DNA of 25,503 bases, taken from Actinomortierella ambigua. Its lineage: Eukaryota > Mortierellomycota > Mortierellomycetes > Mortierellales > Mortierellaceae. Within the stretch, counting starts at the first letter, position 1; each line of letters starts with the position of its first letter. Where the stretch lies: assembly GCA_016098155.1 (NCBI GenBank), contig JAAAJB010000501.1:998-26500 (forward strand). The letters run 5' to 3'. The notes under the pieces were generated by a model that made no database searches, was not told the DNA's origin, and worked only from the letters and a program-made list of their open reading frames with translations. The translations under genes and the position numbers were made by a program. Shown one piece after another: positions 1-9,033 of the stretch.

Positions 1-69
1 AAAAAAAAAAAGAAAGAAACCTCCGCATCACGCGTGGTGATGACATTGGTATCCCCAGTGGGTACTAAC

Positions 70-549
70 CAATTTGAATTCCTCATCGTGGAAATTATTC
101 AACCCAGACCCGTCTGTATCGATAAATAGTGTTGGGTCGCCAGCAACGAGCTGGTCTTCTCTCGCTTCCTGTCTCTTGACAGTCAATCAATGCGAAAGCC
201 TCCGATGCTACAGTCGCTGCAGAGGCTCACAAAATGCGTTTTCTCTATCCATTCGAAATAAACATCTGCATGGTCCGGTAGTGCGTTATGATATCCAGTG
301 GAGGCCTTGCGAGAAGACAAAATGAAAACGCTGATCGATATAGCGATGCATCGAAAAAAAAACACGACAAAGTCATGTGAAAATAGACCCAAGGGAGGCG
401 AACTGAAGGATAAATGACTTGCGACAAAATACCTTGTCTGGCGGGTCGGTCGCACGTACATTATTCACAATGAGCATCACGGCAACCAGCAGCAAAAAGG
501 TGTCTACCAAAAGCGAGTGGCAAGGGCAAAGAGAAACCAGGGACAACAT
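70..549 (-). CDS. EF-hand protein of the secretory pathway, 5' part only (cut by window edge)
   Basis: Three exons on the minus strand, 549-433, 305-231 and 168-70, are all in phase 0 and give 97 residues; a donor (gttagt) follows at 69-64, so the rest lies outside the window. No single open frame shows this gene. Residues 1 to about 33 contain a hydrophobic segment (TFLLLVAVMLIV) followed by VRA-T, which looks like a signal peptide or signal anchor. Exon 3 encodes a good EF-hand loop, DTDGSGLNNFHD, preceded by LFI and followed by EEF, with oxygen ligands at loop positions 1, 3, 5, 9 and 12. A secreted or ER-lumenal calcium-binding role is inferred. The layout (signal sequence, a W..EK.H stretch about 20 residues before the loop) recalls fungal nucleobindin/Ssp120-like proteins, but that assignment is tentative. 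ATG 549 has A at -3. Exon 3 could start 6 nt earlier without changing frame. Confidence 0.5.
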
Positions 550-1003
550 GTTTGCAAAACGAATGTTGCACTGTCTTCCAATTTTCTTCTCATAGAACTC
601 TCCGACAGCCATGGTTCATACACCAACTGATTCCCCTCGGTATGCAGCGTCGACCGGTGGTGTTTGCTTGAGGCAGCTTTCATTTCCTGGAGTGAACAGC
701 TGTACGATCCATGACCTATGCTGGACACTAGCGCCAAAAATGGCAGAATTTTCGACCACTACCAGACAACGCGCGCCGAGATGAATTAACAACGGAGGCA
801 ATACAGTGTGGACGTTAGGAGACAGAGGAAGCTCTCTTGAACGAAATCCTTCGCTGTTTGTCATTACCATTTTAGGACACACGAATTCAATTGCGTGTTC
901 TCATTTTTCGACACGTTGTTGGCCCTGTGTGTGTTGGTGGCGATTGGTATATAAAGTATTGTGCGCTCGATCAATCGTTGTCATTACACCACATTAGCCG
1001 AAC
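550..1003. promoter_or_regulatory. Divergent promoter between the EF-hand gene and METTL16-like gene
   Basis: This 454-bp gap separates two start codons pointing away from each other. On the plus-strand side a TATA element, TATATAAAG, lies at 948-956, about 50 bp before ATG 1004, with ATTGG (an inverted CCAAT) just upstream at 943-947. No comparable TATA was seen for the minus-strand gene. Open frames in the gap have no recognisable protein character. Confidence 0.4.
948..956 (+). promoter_or_regulatory. TATA box of the METTL16-like gene
   Basis: TATATAAAG occurs 48 bp before the start codon at 1004. Sequence match and spacing fit a core promoter element with a short 5' leader. No transcript start can be read from the sequence. 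Confidence 0.4.
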
Positions 1004-3468
1004 ATGAGCAAACGGCCATGGAGAACATTGGGCTCACCCAGGCAGCATGCTGGCAATAACATGCATCCTCGTAATCCCTACAACCAAAATCCTCCTGACT
1101 TTATTGCCCTGGCGATGGAATATCCATCATTCGGTGAATAGTATGTCTATCAGTATTTCGCTGGGCTATAACAGAGGAAACGAGCCGGTTGTCGATTATC
1201 TGTCCATTTCCTCATGATCACGTATACTTTCTCTGCATTTGTTGCTCGCAGCGTGCGCGTACTAGTGGATGGGAGGCTCCAGCCCGTTGACGACAAGCTG
1301 GACATTTCAAAGTATGCAGGCCGAGGTGGGATCGACTTCAAGAATCCAAAGGCACTGAGGTACATATCAGCATTTCATGGAGGATACAAGTCGGATTCTC
1401 TTACCCTCGTCAGTTGCCGTGGTAGCTATCATGGATTCCTAACGTAAAATACTCAAAATGCGCTTATAGGGAACTGACCTACTGTCTCTTGCGGAAGGAC
1501 TTTGGTGTCGAAGTGGAGTTCCCTCTAGACTCACTCTGTCCAACGGTAGGCGAAATATTGCAGAACCCCAAGGCATCGTTCGTGCTCTGTTTCTTTCGTT
1601 CCGTAGCTTATCTTTCTTTCATTCTTTCATATTTTTTTTTTTGTTTTGATCATGTAGATTCCTAATCGCGTCAACTACGTATGCTGGATCGAAGACCTTG
1701 TTGGGTTGGAGCGAGAAAATGTGATTGGCATTGACATGTACGACCAGAAACAACCTGCACACCTCATCTTCAGTTTTAGTTGATGAGTCTCGTCATACAA
1801 GTGACTGAGCTTGAGGAATGATAAGCTGATCCATCTTGGTTTCTATACTCTAGCGGCGTCGGTGCCTCGTGTGTGTATCCTCTCCTGGTTTGTGCACGGC
1901 AGCCGACATGGCGTATGGTTGGCACAGGTACCAAACATGACTGAAGCTTATTCGACGGTTGAAAATGATGAATCGAACGAAGGCAAATAGCGGAGAGAAA
2001 CTTTTAGCCCTGTTGTTACCCTCTCCCCTCTCCCCCTCTTTTTTTTTCTTGTCTTGTTCTCTCCGAACTCAGAGATCGACGATAGGTCTGTAGAATACGC
2101 TTTGAAAAACGTTGCAAGGAACCATTGGCAGGATCGGATCAGCATTGTCAAGAACCTGGACGCGGATAAAACTCTGCCACCGGAACTCTTTACCGATCCA
2201 AACCAAACGTATGCAAGAAGATAGGAGCAAGTGAGGTCAAAAAGGGTCTCGGCGTTTACATTATTCTACTAAGGGATATCGATCCTTGCTGACACCTCTC
2301 ACCACCACACATGCGCATATTAGATACGATTTCTGCATGTGTAACCCACCATTCTTCGAGAGTGACGACGACTACCTGGAGAGTCTAGCGTCCAAAGTGG
2401 AGGCACCAGCCGCAACACTCTCTGCTACCGACATGGAACTGACGACACCGGGAGGCGAGGTTCAGTTTGTGAAGAAAATGATTGACGAAAGCAAAAAGCT
2501 GCAGAAGCGTGTTCGTTGGTACACATCCATGTTGGGCAAGAAGAGCAGCGTGAACGCCATTACGGCTTATCTCCGTGAATGTTCAGTAAGTTTAAATTGT
2601 ACCCTTACTAATGCCAAGCTATGAATTTTGTTAGAGAGAGCCGAACTACTTGTGTAAGTTGATCCGTCCATCACTTACCGTTGGTTTTTGTTATTATCAT
2701 TGCTAGATTCTCAACTTTACAGTGGCAACCTTCCGCCAAGGACAGACATTCCGATGGGCGGTTGCATGGTCACACCACTCGGAGCATGCACCCAAGGTAC
2801 CATCGACGTTTGCTATAAATATAATACCCACGTCCATGTCTAGTCTCGCTCCTCCCCTCTCGAACTGACAGCAATTGCGTCTCCTTTATCCTCTGTCGCT
2901 CCCCGATTAGTCTACTTGGGATTCTCTCTCCAAGAACATCAAAACCCTAAAGCAGGTTCTATACATTCCGCTTACTGGTAAAGAACCCGATGAGGTGCTC
3001 TCATCAGTCAAGACCATTCTCGAATCTCTTGATATTGCTTTCCATGATGTAGATGACGACGCAGAAGAGGCATCGTCTTCTCACGCGTTACGTGGAGATG
3101 CCTATTCACACACTTGGTCAAGGGCTGCTCGTAGAGCCAAAGCAAGGCAGGCGCAGGCTCCCAGCGACTCCTCACCCCCGCTGCCATCGTTGACGCCATC
3201 TGTAGTCACAGAAGGCAATCGTCAAGAGCCAATCCTGGGTTTTGGGCTAGAGGTTTGCTCGACCAATCCACTGTCAGTACGAGATCAACAACATCCAGCC
3301 AAGAAACAACGTGCCGAGAGCAGCAGCAGTCGCGATACCACAGAAGGAGAAAAGGGGAAGTCGACGACGACTGTGGAGGTGTCTTGGCTCGTTGGCAAGG
3401 ATCGTGAGCTTTTCGAGTCTTTTGTGAAGCATTTGAGAAGTCGGTTGGAAGACCGCCAGCAGAGTTAG
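1004..3468 (+). CDS. METTL16: METTL16-like U6 snRNA/mRNA N6-adenosine methyltransferase
   Basis: Ten exons: 1004-1140, 1252-1359, 1470-1545, 1658-1737, 1854-1927, 2073-2208, 2324-2585, 2635-2653, 2723-2796, 2911-3468. They join to 507 codons plus stop with every phase closing. The protein is the SAM-dependent enzyme that methylates A43 of U6 snRNA and, in animals, hairpins in SAM-synthetase mRNA. Visible marks: N-terminal HPRNPYNQNPPDF (family: HARNRYKDKPPDF), the SAM-binding GIDIGVGAS at about 132-139 (the family usually has GTGAS), the catalytic NPPF at 211-214 within YDFCMCNPPFF, RVRWYTSMLGKKSS, and ATFRQGQTFRWAVAWS at the end of the methyltransferase domain (about 300-315). The C-terminal part (323-507) resembles the RNA-binding 'vertebrate conserved region' in two pieces, LYIPLTGKEPDEVLSSVKTI and VEVSWLVGKDRELFESF, split by a Ser/Pro/acidic linker. 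Human METTL16 is 562 residues. Exon 9 uses the acceptor TTTACAG, because the earlier TAG acceptor breaks the frame. Confidence 0.9.
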
Positions 3469-4076
3469 TGACTTTTGTTTTGGTTTGCACCCCCCAGCCC
3501 GAATATAAAAAAAGAGAGGGCCAGTAAAAAAATTTTTTTTTCTTCACTCTCTTCTTTCACATTCTCTTCCCCCTTTTCCTCTCCCCCTTCACACGCCCCA
3601 CTGCCCCTCCCCTCTCTCAAGTGAGGCGAGTGTATGTCTCGGCATGCAGGATTCACCGCTTGGAACGCTTGATATCTCAACGCGGCGCCTTGCTGTGTAG
3701 CTGTTGTGCTTGTCTACTTTAGGCATACACCCTCACTTGAATGGCAGTTTTTTTCTTGGGCGTTTGTTTCGCTACTCCTACACTGGAGTGGGCTGAAACA
3801 GATGGGCAAGCTAGCTATGATGAATACTTATAGAGTCAAGCACTGAATACCCGGCCGCCACCGTGCGATGTCGGATGGATGCACAACTTTTAATTCTGAG
3901 CGCTTGCCTTAAAGCATATCGTTGCTTTTTTCGTTTCGTTCCTTTTTCTTTTTTTTCATTCATTTCGTTATTCGTGTGGAAGAGATAGAGAGAGAGAGAA
4001 ACGAAAAACGTGGAGTGTTTTTCGCAGTCTTGTGGGGGAGGAGAGGCAACGAGGAGGGGCTGTGATAGCAAGGGGT
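3469..4076. other. Convergent 3' intergenic region
   Basis: These 608 bp lie between the stop codons of METTL16 (plus) and the helical-protein gene (minus). They hold A- and T-runs (3523-3541), a CT-rich stretch (3541-3620) and a short GA repeat near 3985-4001. They probably contain both 3' UTRs. Open frames here are compositionally simple and no coding exon is supported. Confidence 0.5.
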
Positions 4077-5787
4077 TTACGTATCGCGTGGGGCGATCGA
4101 GTGGGCTACTCGGAGAAGCTCCTTGTTTGGAACATGATTGGGAAATTGCGTTGCCAGCAATTGGGTCAGGTCTAGAGCCTGCTGACGGTACCAGACATTC
4201 AGCGGTGCCGAGGTCACACAGGCAGCCAAAATGAGATGGCACTCGATGATCTGCCAGTGAGAGAGGATATAAGAATAACAAAGGCCAGGAGGGTGAAACA
4301 ATGAGTCTGCAATTCTAAAGGACGGGGCCAACCCATTCCCTGGGAACTTTGGAATCGCGGGACGTCTTACCAGTGAAAGATGCTGTGGTCGCGATGACCC
4401 TGCAGCTCGTGCCTCCTTGATCGACTGCTGAGCGTACACCATCGCTGATAGACGAAGGATCGGGGTGTAAGCAATAAAATTCTCTGTTCCAAATAGAAAA
4501 ACAACATTCCCTTTTTTTTATGTACGCACAATTTACCTGCAACTGCCTGATCCTGTAGGCTGTAAAAGTGATGGTTCTTCTCTGGAAACGCTTTGACGAC
4601 AGCCTCTGGATGCTGGAAGAAGATCATGGCGTGATTGAGGTGAAGCTGGGCTATTCGATAGAGGTAGTGTGCCCTGTAACACTGGTGCTTGGCTGATCGT
4701 ATTGCGAATGAAAACAGGGTGGCGGTGTGGGCGGTCCACGTGGAGGTGTCGATGAGATGCTCGAAGCGACAACTTGCGTATTCGGCGATTTTCTCTGCAA
4801 AGAAATTGCATTCCAATTCCTTGAAAGACTGCTTGCCGTTCTCTGGAAAGGTGTTGCTCGGATACATCTTGATGCCCACCAAGAAATGATCCATCGCTTG
4901 AGAGTAGTGGGACTTGGCCGTCTGTCGAAAACTCCTGGCTGCTAGCTCGATGGGCGATGTCTGTGCCCTGGCAAGACTCAGGGCGGCCTGCGATGCACAT
5001 GTTGAAGGAGATATTATTAGCATCGAACATCACCATCATTGCCTGGTGTGATGCTTATCATCACATGTCATAGTTCTTACCAAGGAGAGATGGATTCTGG
5101 CTATGAGGCACTCGTATCTCCAAAATTGGGCCACTGGGTTATTTGGTTCGGCCCCGATGTTTGCCATCAGGCTGCCCAACGCCTTCTCCACAAGCCTTTG
5201 CGCCATGATCAGGTAGGTGTCGGCCCGAGAATGTTGTGCAAGCGAGCTCAGCATGTCACCGATTTGGTACATTGCCATGGCCTTGAGGAGATGGAAATCG
5301 GCACAGAGAACAACGGGCTCCGCCCAGTGCTTGATTAAAAGCTGGTAAACATTGCCATCCCAATGAATGTTGTCGAAAGCCTTCCTCTTGATGTTGATTG
5401 GGACATTACACAGAACTGAGTCTGAAGAGAGAGAGAAGGAAGTGAAAAAGGGGTGGATGGGGGAGAGGGGAAGTTGTAGTGTGCTTTCTTGTATTATCTA
5501 ACCACATTCCCCCCCCCCTCTCCTTTCCCCATGTACTTACGAAGACAAACCACAATCCCTCTCATGTCGTCACCGACAACGTGCATGAGGCCGTTGAGGC
5601 GCGATGCTAACAGAGGGTCGTCTACGCCAAAACTTTTGACTTCTGACATCCGTTTGAGGTCCGATTCGATGGTCGTCATGTATCTGCGAATAACACGCTG
5701 GATATGCAGATATTCTTCGCGTTCTAAAGTGTCGAAGCTCGTCGGATCGAGAGGCGCCCTTGGAGCTGAATGGAGCTGTCCACGCAT
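4077..5787 (-). CDS. Unidentified alpha-helical protein
   Basis: Five exons on the minus strand: 5787-5541, 5421-5081, 4987-4537, 4444-4371, 4250-4077, joining to 428 codons plus stop with all phases closing (introns 119, 93, 92 and 120 nt). I do not recognise the family. The protein looks entirely helical: an N-terminal pair of charged helices (LEREEYLHIQRVIRRYM), a block containing FHLLKAMAMYQIGDMLSSLA, and TPR/solenoid-like segments (SHYSQAMDHFLVGIKMYP, RAHYLYRIAQLHLNHAMIFF). This loosely recalls the middle-homology region of fungal zinc-cluster regulators, but no Cys6 DNA-binding motif, signal peptide or membrane segment is present. The start is uncertain. ATG 5787 has a poor context (T at -3). 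An upstream exon 5944-5875 (start MPETIAEVTC, G at -3) can splice in phase to 5765, giving 444 residues. Exon 2 may also start at 5415 (six bases later, in frame). Confidence 0.65.
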
Positions 5788-5970
5788 TAATGCCAGGGCT
5801 TGTGCGAAGAAGAAAAAACGAGGGTGGCAGTTTGAATGTGATGTGCACAGACATTAACGTCAGAGGTCAGTCACCTGATCTCGTACGGCAACGCGACACC
5901 TCTCTCCGTGAAGTGCATGTCACCTCTGCAATTGTTTCAGGCATCTCCTTTTTTTTCCCTCCATCAACAC
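5788..5970. promoter_or_regulatory. Short divergent promoter, helical-protein gene and ATG22
   Basis: Only 183 bp separate the chosen start codons of the minus-strand gene (5787) and ATG22 (5971). If the minus-strand gene instead starts at 5944, the two ATGs are 26 bp apart and the transcripts must overlap. A T-run and CT-rich stretch (5948-5962) precedes the ATG22 start. No TATA box is evident. Confidence 0.35.
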
Positions 5971-8015
5971 ATGCCATTCGCAAGGACAATCACATTTTCA
6001 TCTCAACCCGAACAGCCTCCAACCTCATGGAAGGAACGATGGGCGTTCTATGGCTTCCAGTTTGCCACGGAGGCCTACGTTGTGGTACGTCCGCTTATCA
6101 GTTTCAGGAACATGGTACCTACCACTGGGGCAGAGAGAGAGAGAGGGGGTCTGCGACTCACTGTTATAGTTCGTCTTCAAATGTGAACTGCACTAGGTGG
6201 CCTTGACGAGCTTTATACCGATTACGCTGGAAGCCATGGCCAGAGAATCGGGCCGACTCTATCCAGAAATGACTGAGCCCTGTGTGCAACACCACACAAA
6301 CAGTACCAGTGCATCGTTGGATGTTGTGTCTCCTCAGCGCTGCATGCTGGCCATTGGCAAATTCTACATTGACACGGCTTCGTTCGCGTTGTATATCACC
6401 TCTTTATCCGTGTTCATCCAAGCACTGACAGTGGTGTCCATTTCGGCCATGGCGGACTATGGCTCATACAGGAAGAAGCAGCTCCTCGCATTTTCGTGTC
6501 TGGGATCCGTGTCGACAATGCTGTTTGGCATGATTCCCTGGGTGTGGGTCGTCGCTCTCATGGCCGTTATTGCCAATGTGTCGTTTGGTGCAAGCGTTGT
6601 CTGTTTCAATGCATATCTGCCGTTGCTAGTGCGGCACGATCCCGCCATCCTAGCACGCGAGGAGGAGATCAGGGAGACGGAAGAGGAGATTGCCAGGCTG
6701 GGAGACTCGTATTTGCAGGATGATCATCAGTTGGCTGCTGAGAAGGAGCAGGCACTCTTTTCGATGCGGCAACAGCTGGAGCTTGAAAAGGGTCGGCTGT
6801 CAAGCGATACAAGCTCAAGGGGCTTTGCTGCAGGATATTTTGGCGGCATCCTGATGCTTTTGGTTTGTCTCTTCATTTCCTACAAGGACAAGTCGTCGCT
6901 GCGGTCACTCAAGTTTGGTATCTTTTTATCCGGTCTTTGGTGGGCCATTTTTGCGTTCCTTGCTGGACGGTGGCTTCATCCTCGCCCTGGACGCGATCTG
7001 GTGTTGGAGACACCGGGGTCCAATAAGCGCCAGGGCGCACCCTGGACTGCTTTGCGGTATGTTTCCTATTCCTGGCAAAGAGTGGGCAGCTCCATTGTGC
7101 AGGCCAGAAAACTGCCCAATGTCTTTGCCTTCCTGATCATGTGGATCTTCACATCCGATGGCTACACCACAATCACCAACGTCGCGCTCCTGTTCGCCAA
7201 GACGTCGCTCCGAATGCCTCAGTCCGGATTGATTTTGCTCTCGCTGATTGTACCTATCTGTGCCTTGTTGGGCACGTTGGCGTTCCCCATGCTTCAACAA
7301 AAGTTGGGGTTTGATCAGAAACAAATGACGCTTTTACTGTTGGTTTTACTCCTCATGGTGCCGCTCTATGGCACGCTCGGCCTAGTGTTGCCTTTCTGGC
7401 CCAAGTTGGAGACAACGGGCGAGATGTTTGCTCTTGCGACATGGTTTGGATTCCTTGTTGGAAGCATCCAAAGGTACGCAGACTCGACATCTATACGAGG
7501 GTCATCTTAGGAGAGAGGAGGGGGGTTTAATGTGCCCAGCTCACACTCTTTTTCGGCGTTAATTGGTATTAGTTATTGCCGTTCCATCTATGGTGCTCTT
7601 GTTCCTCGAGGACAGGAATCACAGTTCTTTGGTCTTTACGCCATCACAGATAAAGGTAAGACACAATGTTGGCGGGGAGGGGGAGGGAGCGCTTAGAGCA
7701 TGACTGAGAAGACTGAGAAGACTGAGAAGGATTCTAACACACCCTTTTCTCATGTCTATAGGAAGCAGCTGGCTAGGCCCACTCGTTGTGGCTGCGATCA
7801 CGGATGCGACACATGAGATTCGGTATGCATTTGTGTTCTTGTTGGTGCTTCTGAGCCTGCCGCCGCCCATCCTTCGGTGGGGAGTGGACCTCGAACAGGG
7901 TCGACTGGATGCAGAAGAGGCGGCCCGAGCTGACGATGCCAAGGCAGCAGCGAGTCTTCGGAGCGCGGATGATGCAGACGGTTCCAGTGAGCACGCACGA
8001 CTATTGCATCCGTAG
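5971..8015 (+). CDS. ATG22: ATG22-like vacuolar amino-acid exporter (major facilitator fold)
   Basis: Four exons: 5971-6084, 6197-7473, 7573-7655, 7762-8015, giving 575 codons plus stop, all phases closing. In yeast Atg22 sits in the vacuolar membrane and exports leucine and other amino acids released by autophagic breakdown. Family marks: N-terminal [20 protein letters not shown] (family: W..YgFasEpfvv) running into a first helix with [20 protein letters not shown] in the cytosolic loop after helix 3, [32 protein letters not shown], and near the end [20 protein letters not shown] followed by [15 protein letters not shown]. About 12 hydrophobic segments are visible. Residues about 190-240 between the two halves form a charged, coiled-coil-like loop ([14 protein letters not shown]). 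The C-terminal tail is acidic and alanine-rich. Yeast Atg22 is 528 residues. An upstream in-frame ATG at 5908 exists, but 5971 has the expected N-terminus. Confidence 0.9.
7702..7728 (+). repeat. Three perfect 9-bp tandem copies in ATG22 intron 3
   Basis: The unit gactgagaa is repeated exactly three times inside the 106-nt intron 7656-7761, 33 nt before the acceptor. Each copy contains CTGA, a possible branch-point core. Confidence 0.8.
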
Positions 8016-8355
8016 CGGGCAGCAGTTCCTCGTGGGGCAATAGCGCCACCAATGCTTTGTATCATTTCAAGTTTTTCCTCATTCATGCAGCGACAGGCTA
8101 CCTTTTTTGGATTGCATTGAAAAGTCGAAAGACAGGTAGCGACGCCACCAACATGTGCCTGTCCCGAGTCAATTCTCTCAAGTTCTGGTGTGGGTGAGTC
8201 CTGTTTGGTGTGTTGGCTGCACACACCCAGTTGGTCGAACGGAAATTGTCAGCCCAATTTGGAAATACGAGATCGAAAGTAAAAAAAAAAAAATGGAGGA
8301 CACAGGACCTTGCTGGATGGTCTGGGGAAAGGAAGAAGAAGAACAAAGCGGGTGA

Positions 8356-8396
<41 letters not shown>

Positions 8397-9033
8397 GACG
8401 TGGTGATGACAAATGCATTGACGACAAGCATAACGTATCAAAGAAAACAATGAAGCTCCGAGTTAGCATCATTACACTAGACAAAAAAAAATTGAGCGAG
8501 TCTGGTGAGGGATCGCCGCTCGAGGAGGGGGAGGGGAGGGGGATGGGGGTTTCTTCTTTCTTCACAAAGACAAGGGGAGGGAACAATCAAAAATTCGAAC
8601 TCGGGGTTGGGTTAGCCTTGGCCTGGGGCAGCAGTCACTTGGTCCTCTCGAAAAAGAGAACCTGCTTTTGTCTTGTCGCCTTTTCAGCGCACATTCACCC
8701 CACTCTGCTCCACCTTGGCATCTCTCTCCTCTTCGTGCTCCTCTCCTTCCTTTCCGTCTTCTTTGTGGCCAGACATTCGCCATCCTCCTCGCTCCCACCC
8801 TCCTTTGATTGACTGTCCTTTGACTTTTTGTCATTCCTTGCTAGCTCCTCCCCGCTTTCCCTTCAAAATATTTTCTTTTTTTTTCCCAAGGACTCGTCTC
8901 TACACTATCTCACCCAGTCCAAACGCGACCTTCCTGTGATTGAGTCTCCCCCCTCCCCCTCCTTTAAAGGCAGCATCTCACCCCTCTCCTCGTCTTTTGC
9001 GACCACCACCCACCACTCAATCCATCAACTGCA
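8016..9033. other. Intergenic region, ATG22 3' end to CRM1 promoter and 5' leader
   Basis: These 1018 bp contain an A13 run (8281-8293), a (GA)n microsatellite, a G-rich block (8515-8550) and, from about 8680 to 9033, a strongly CT-rich stretch that probably forms the CRM1 promoter and 5' UTR. No TATA box and no convincing exon on either strand; open frames here are microsatellite translations. Confidence 0.5.
8361..8392 (+). repeat. (AG)16 microsatellite
   Basis: Sixteen uninterrupted AG units in the intergenic region between ATG22 and CRM1. Confidence 0.95.
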
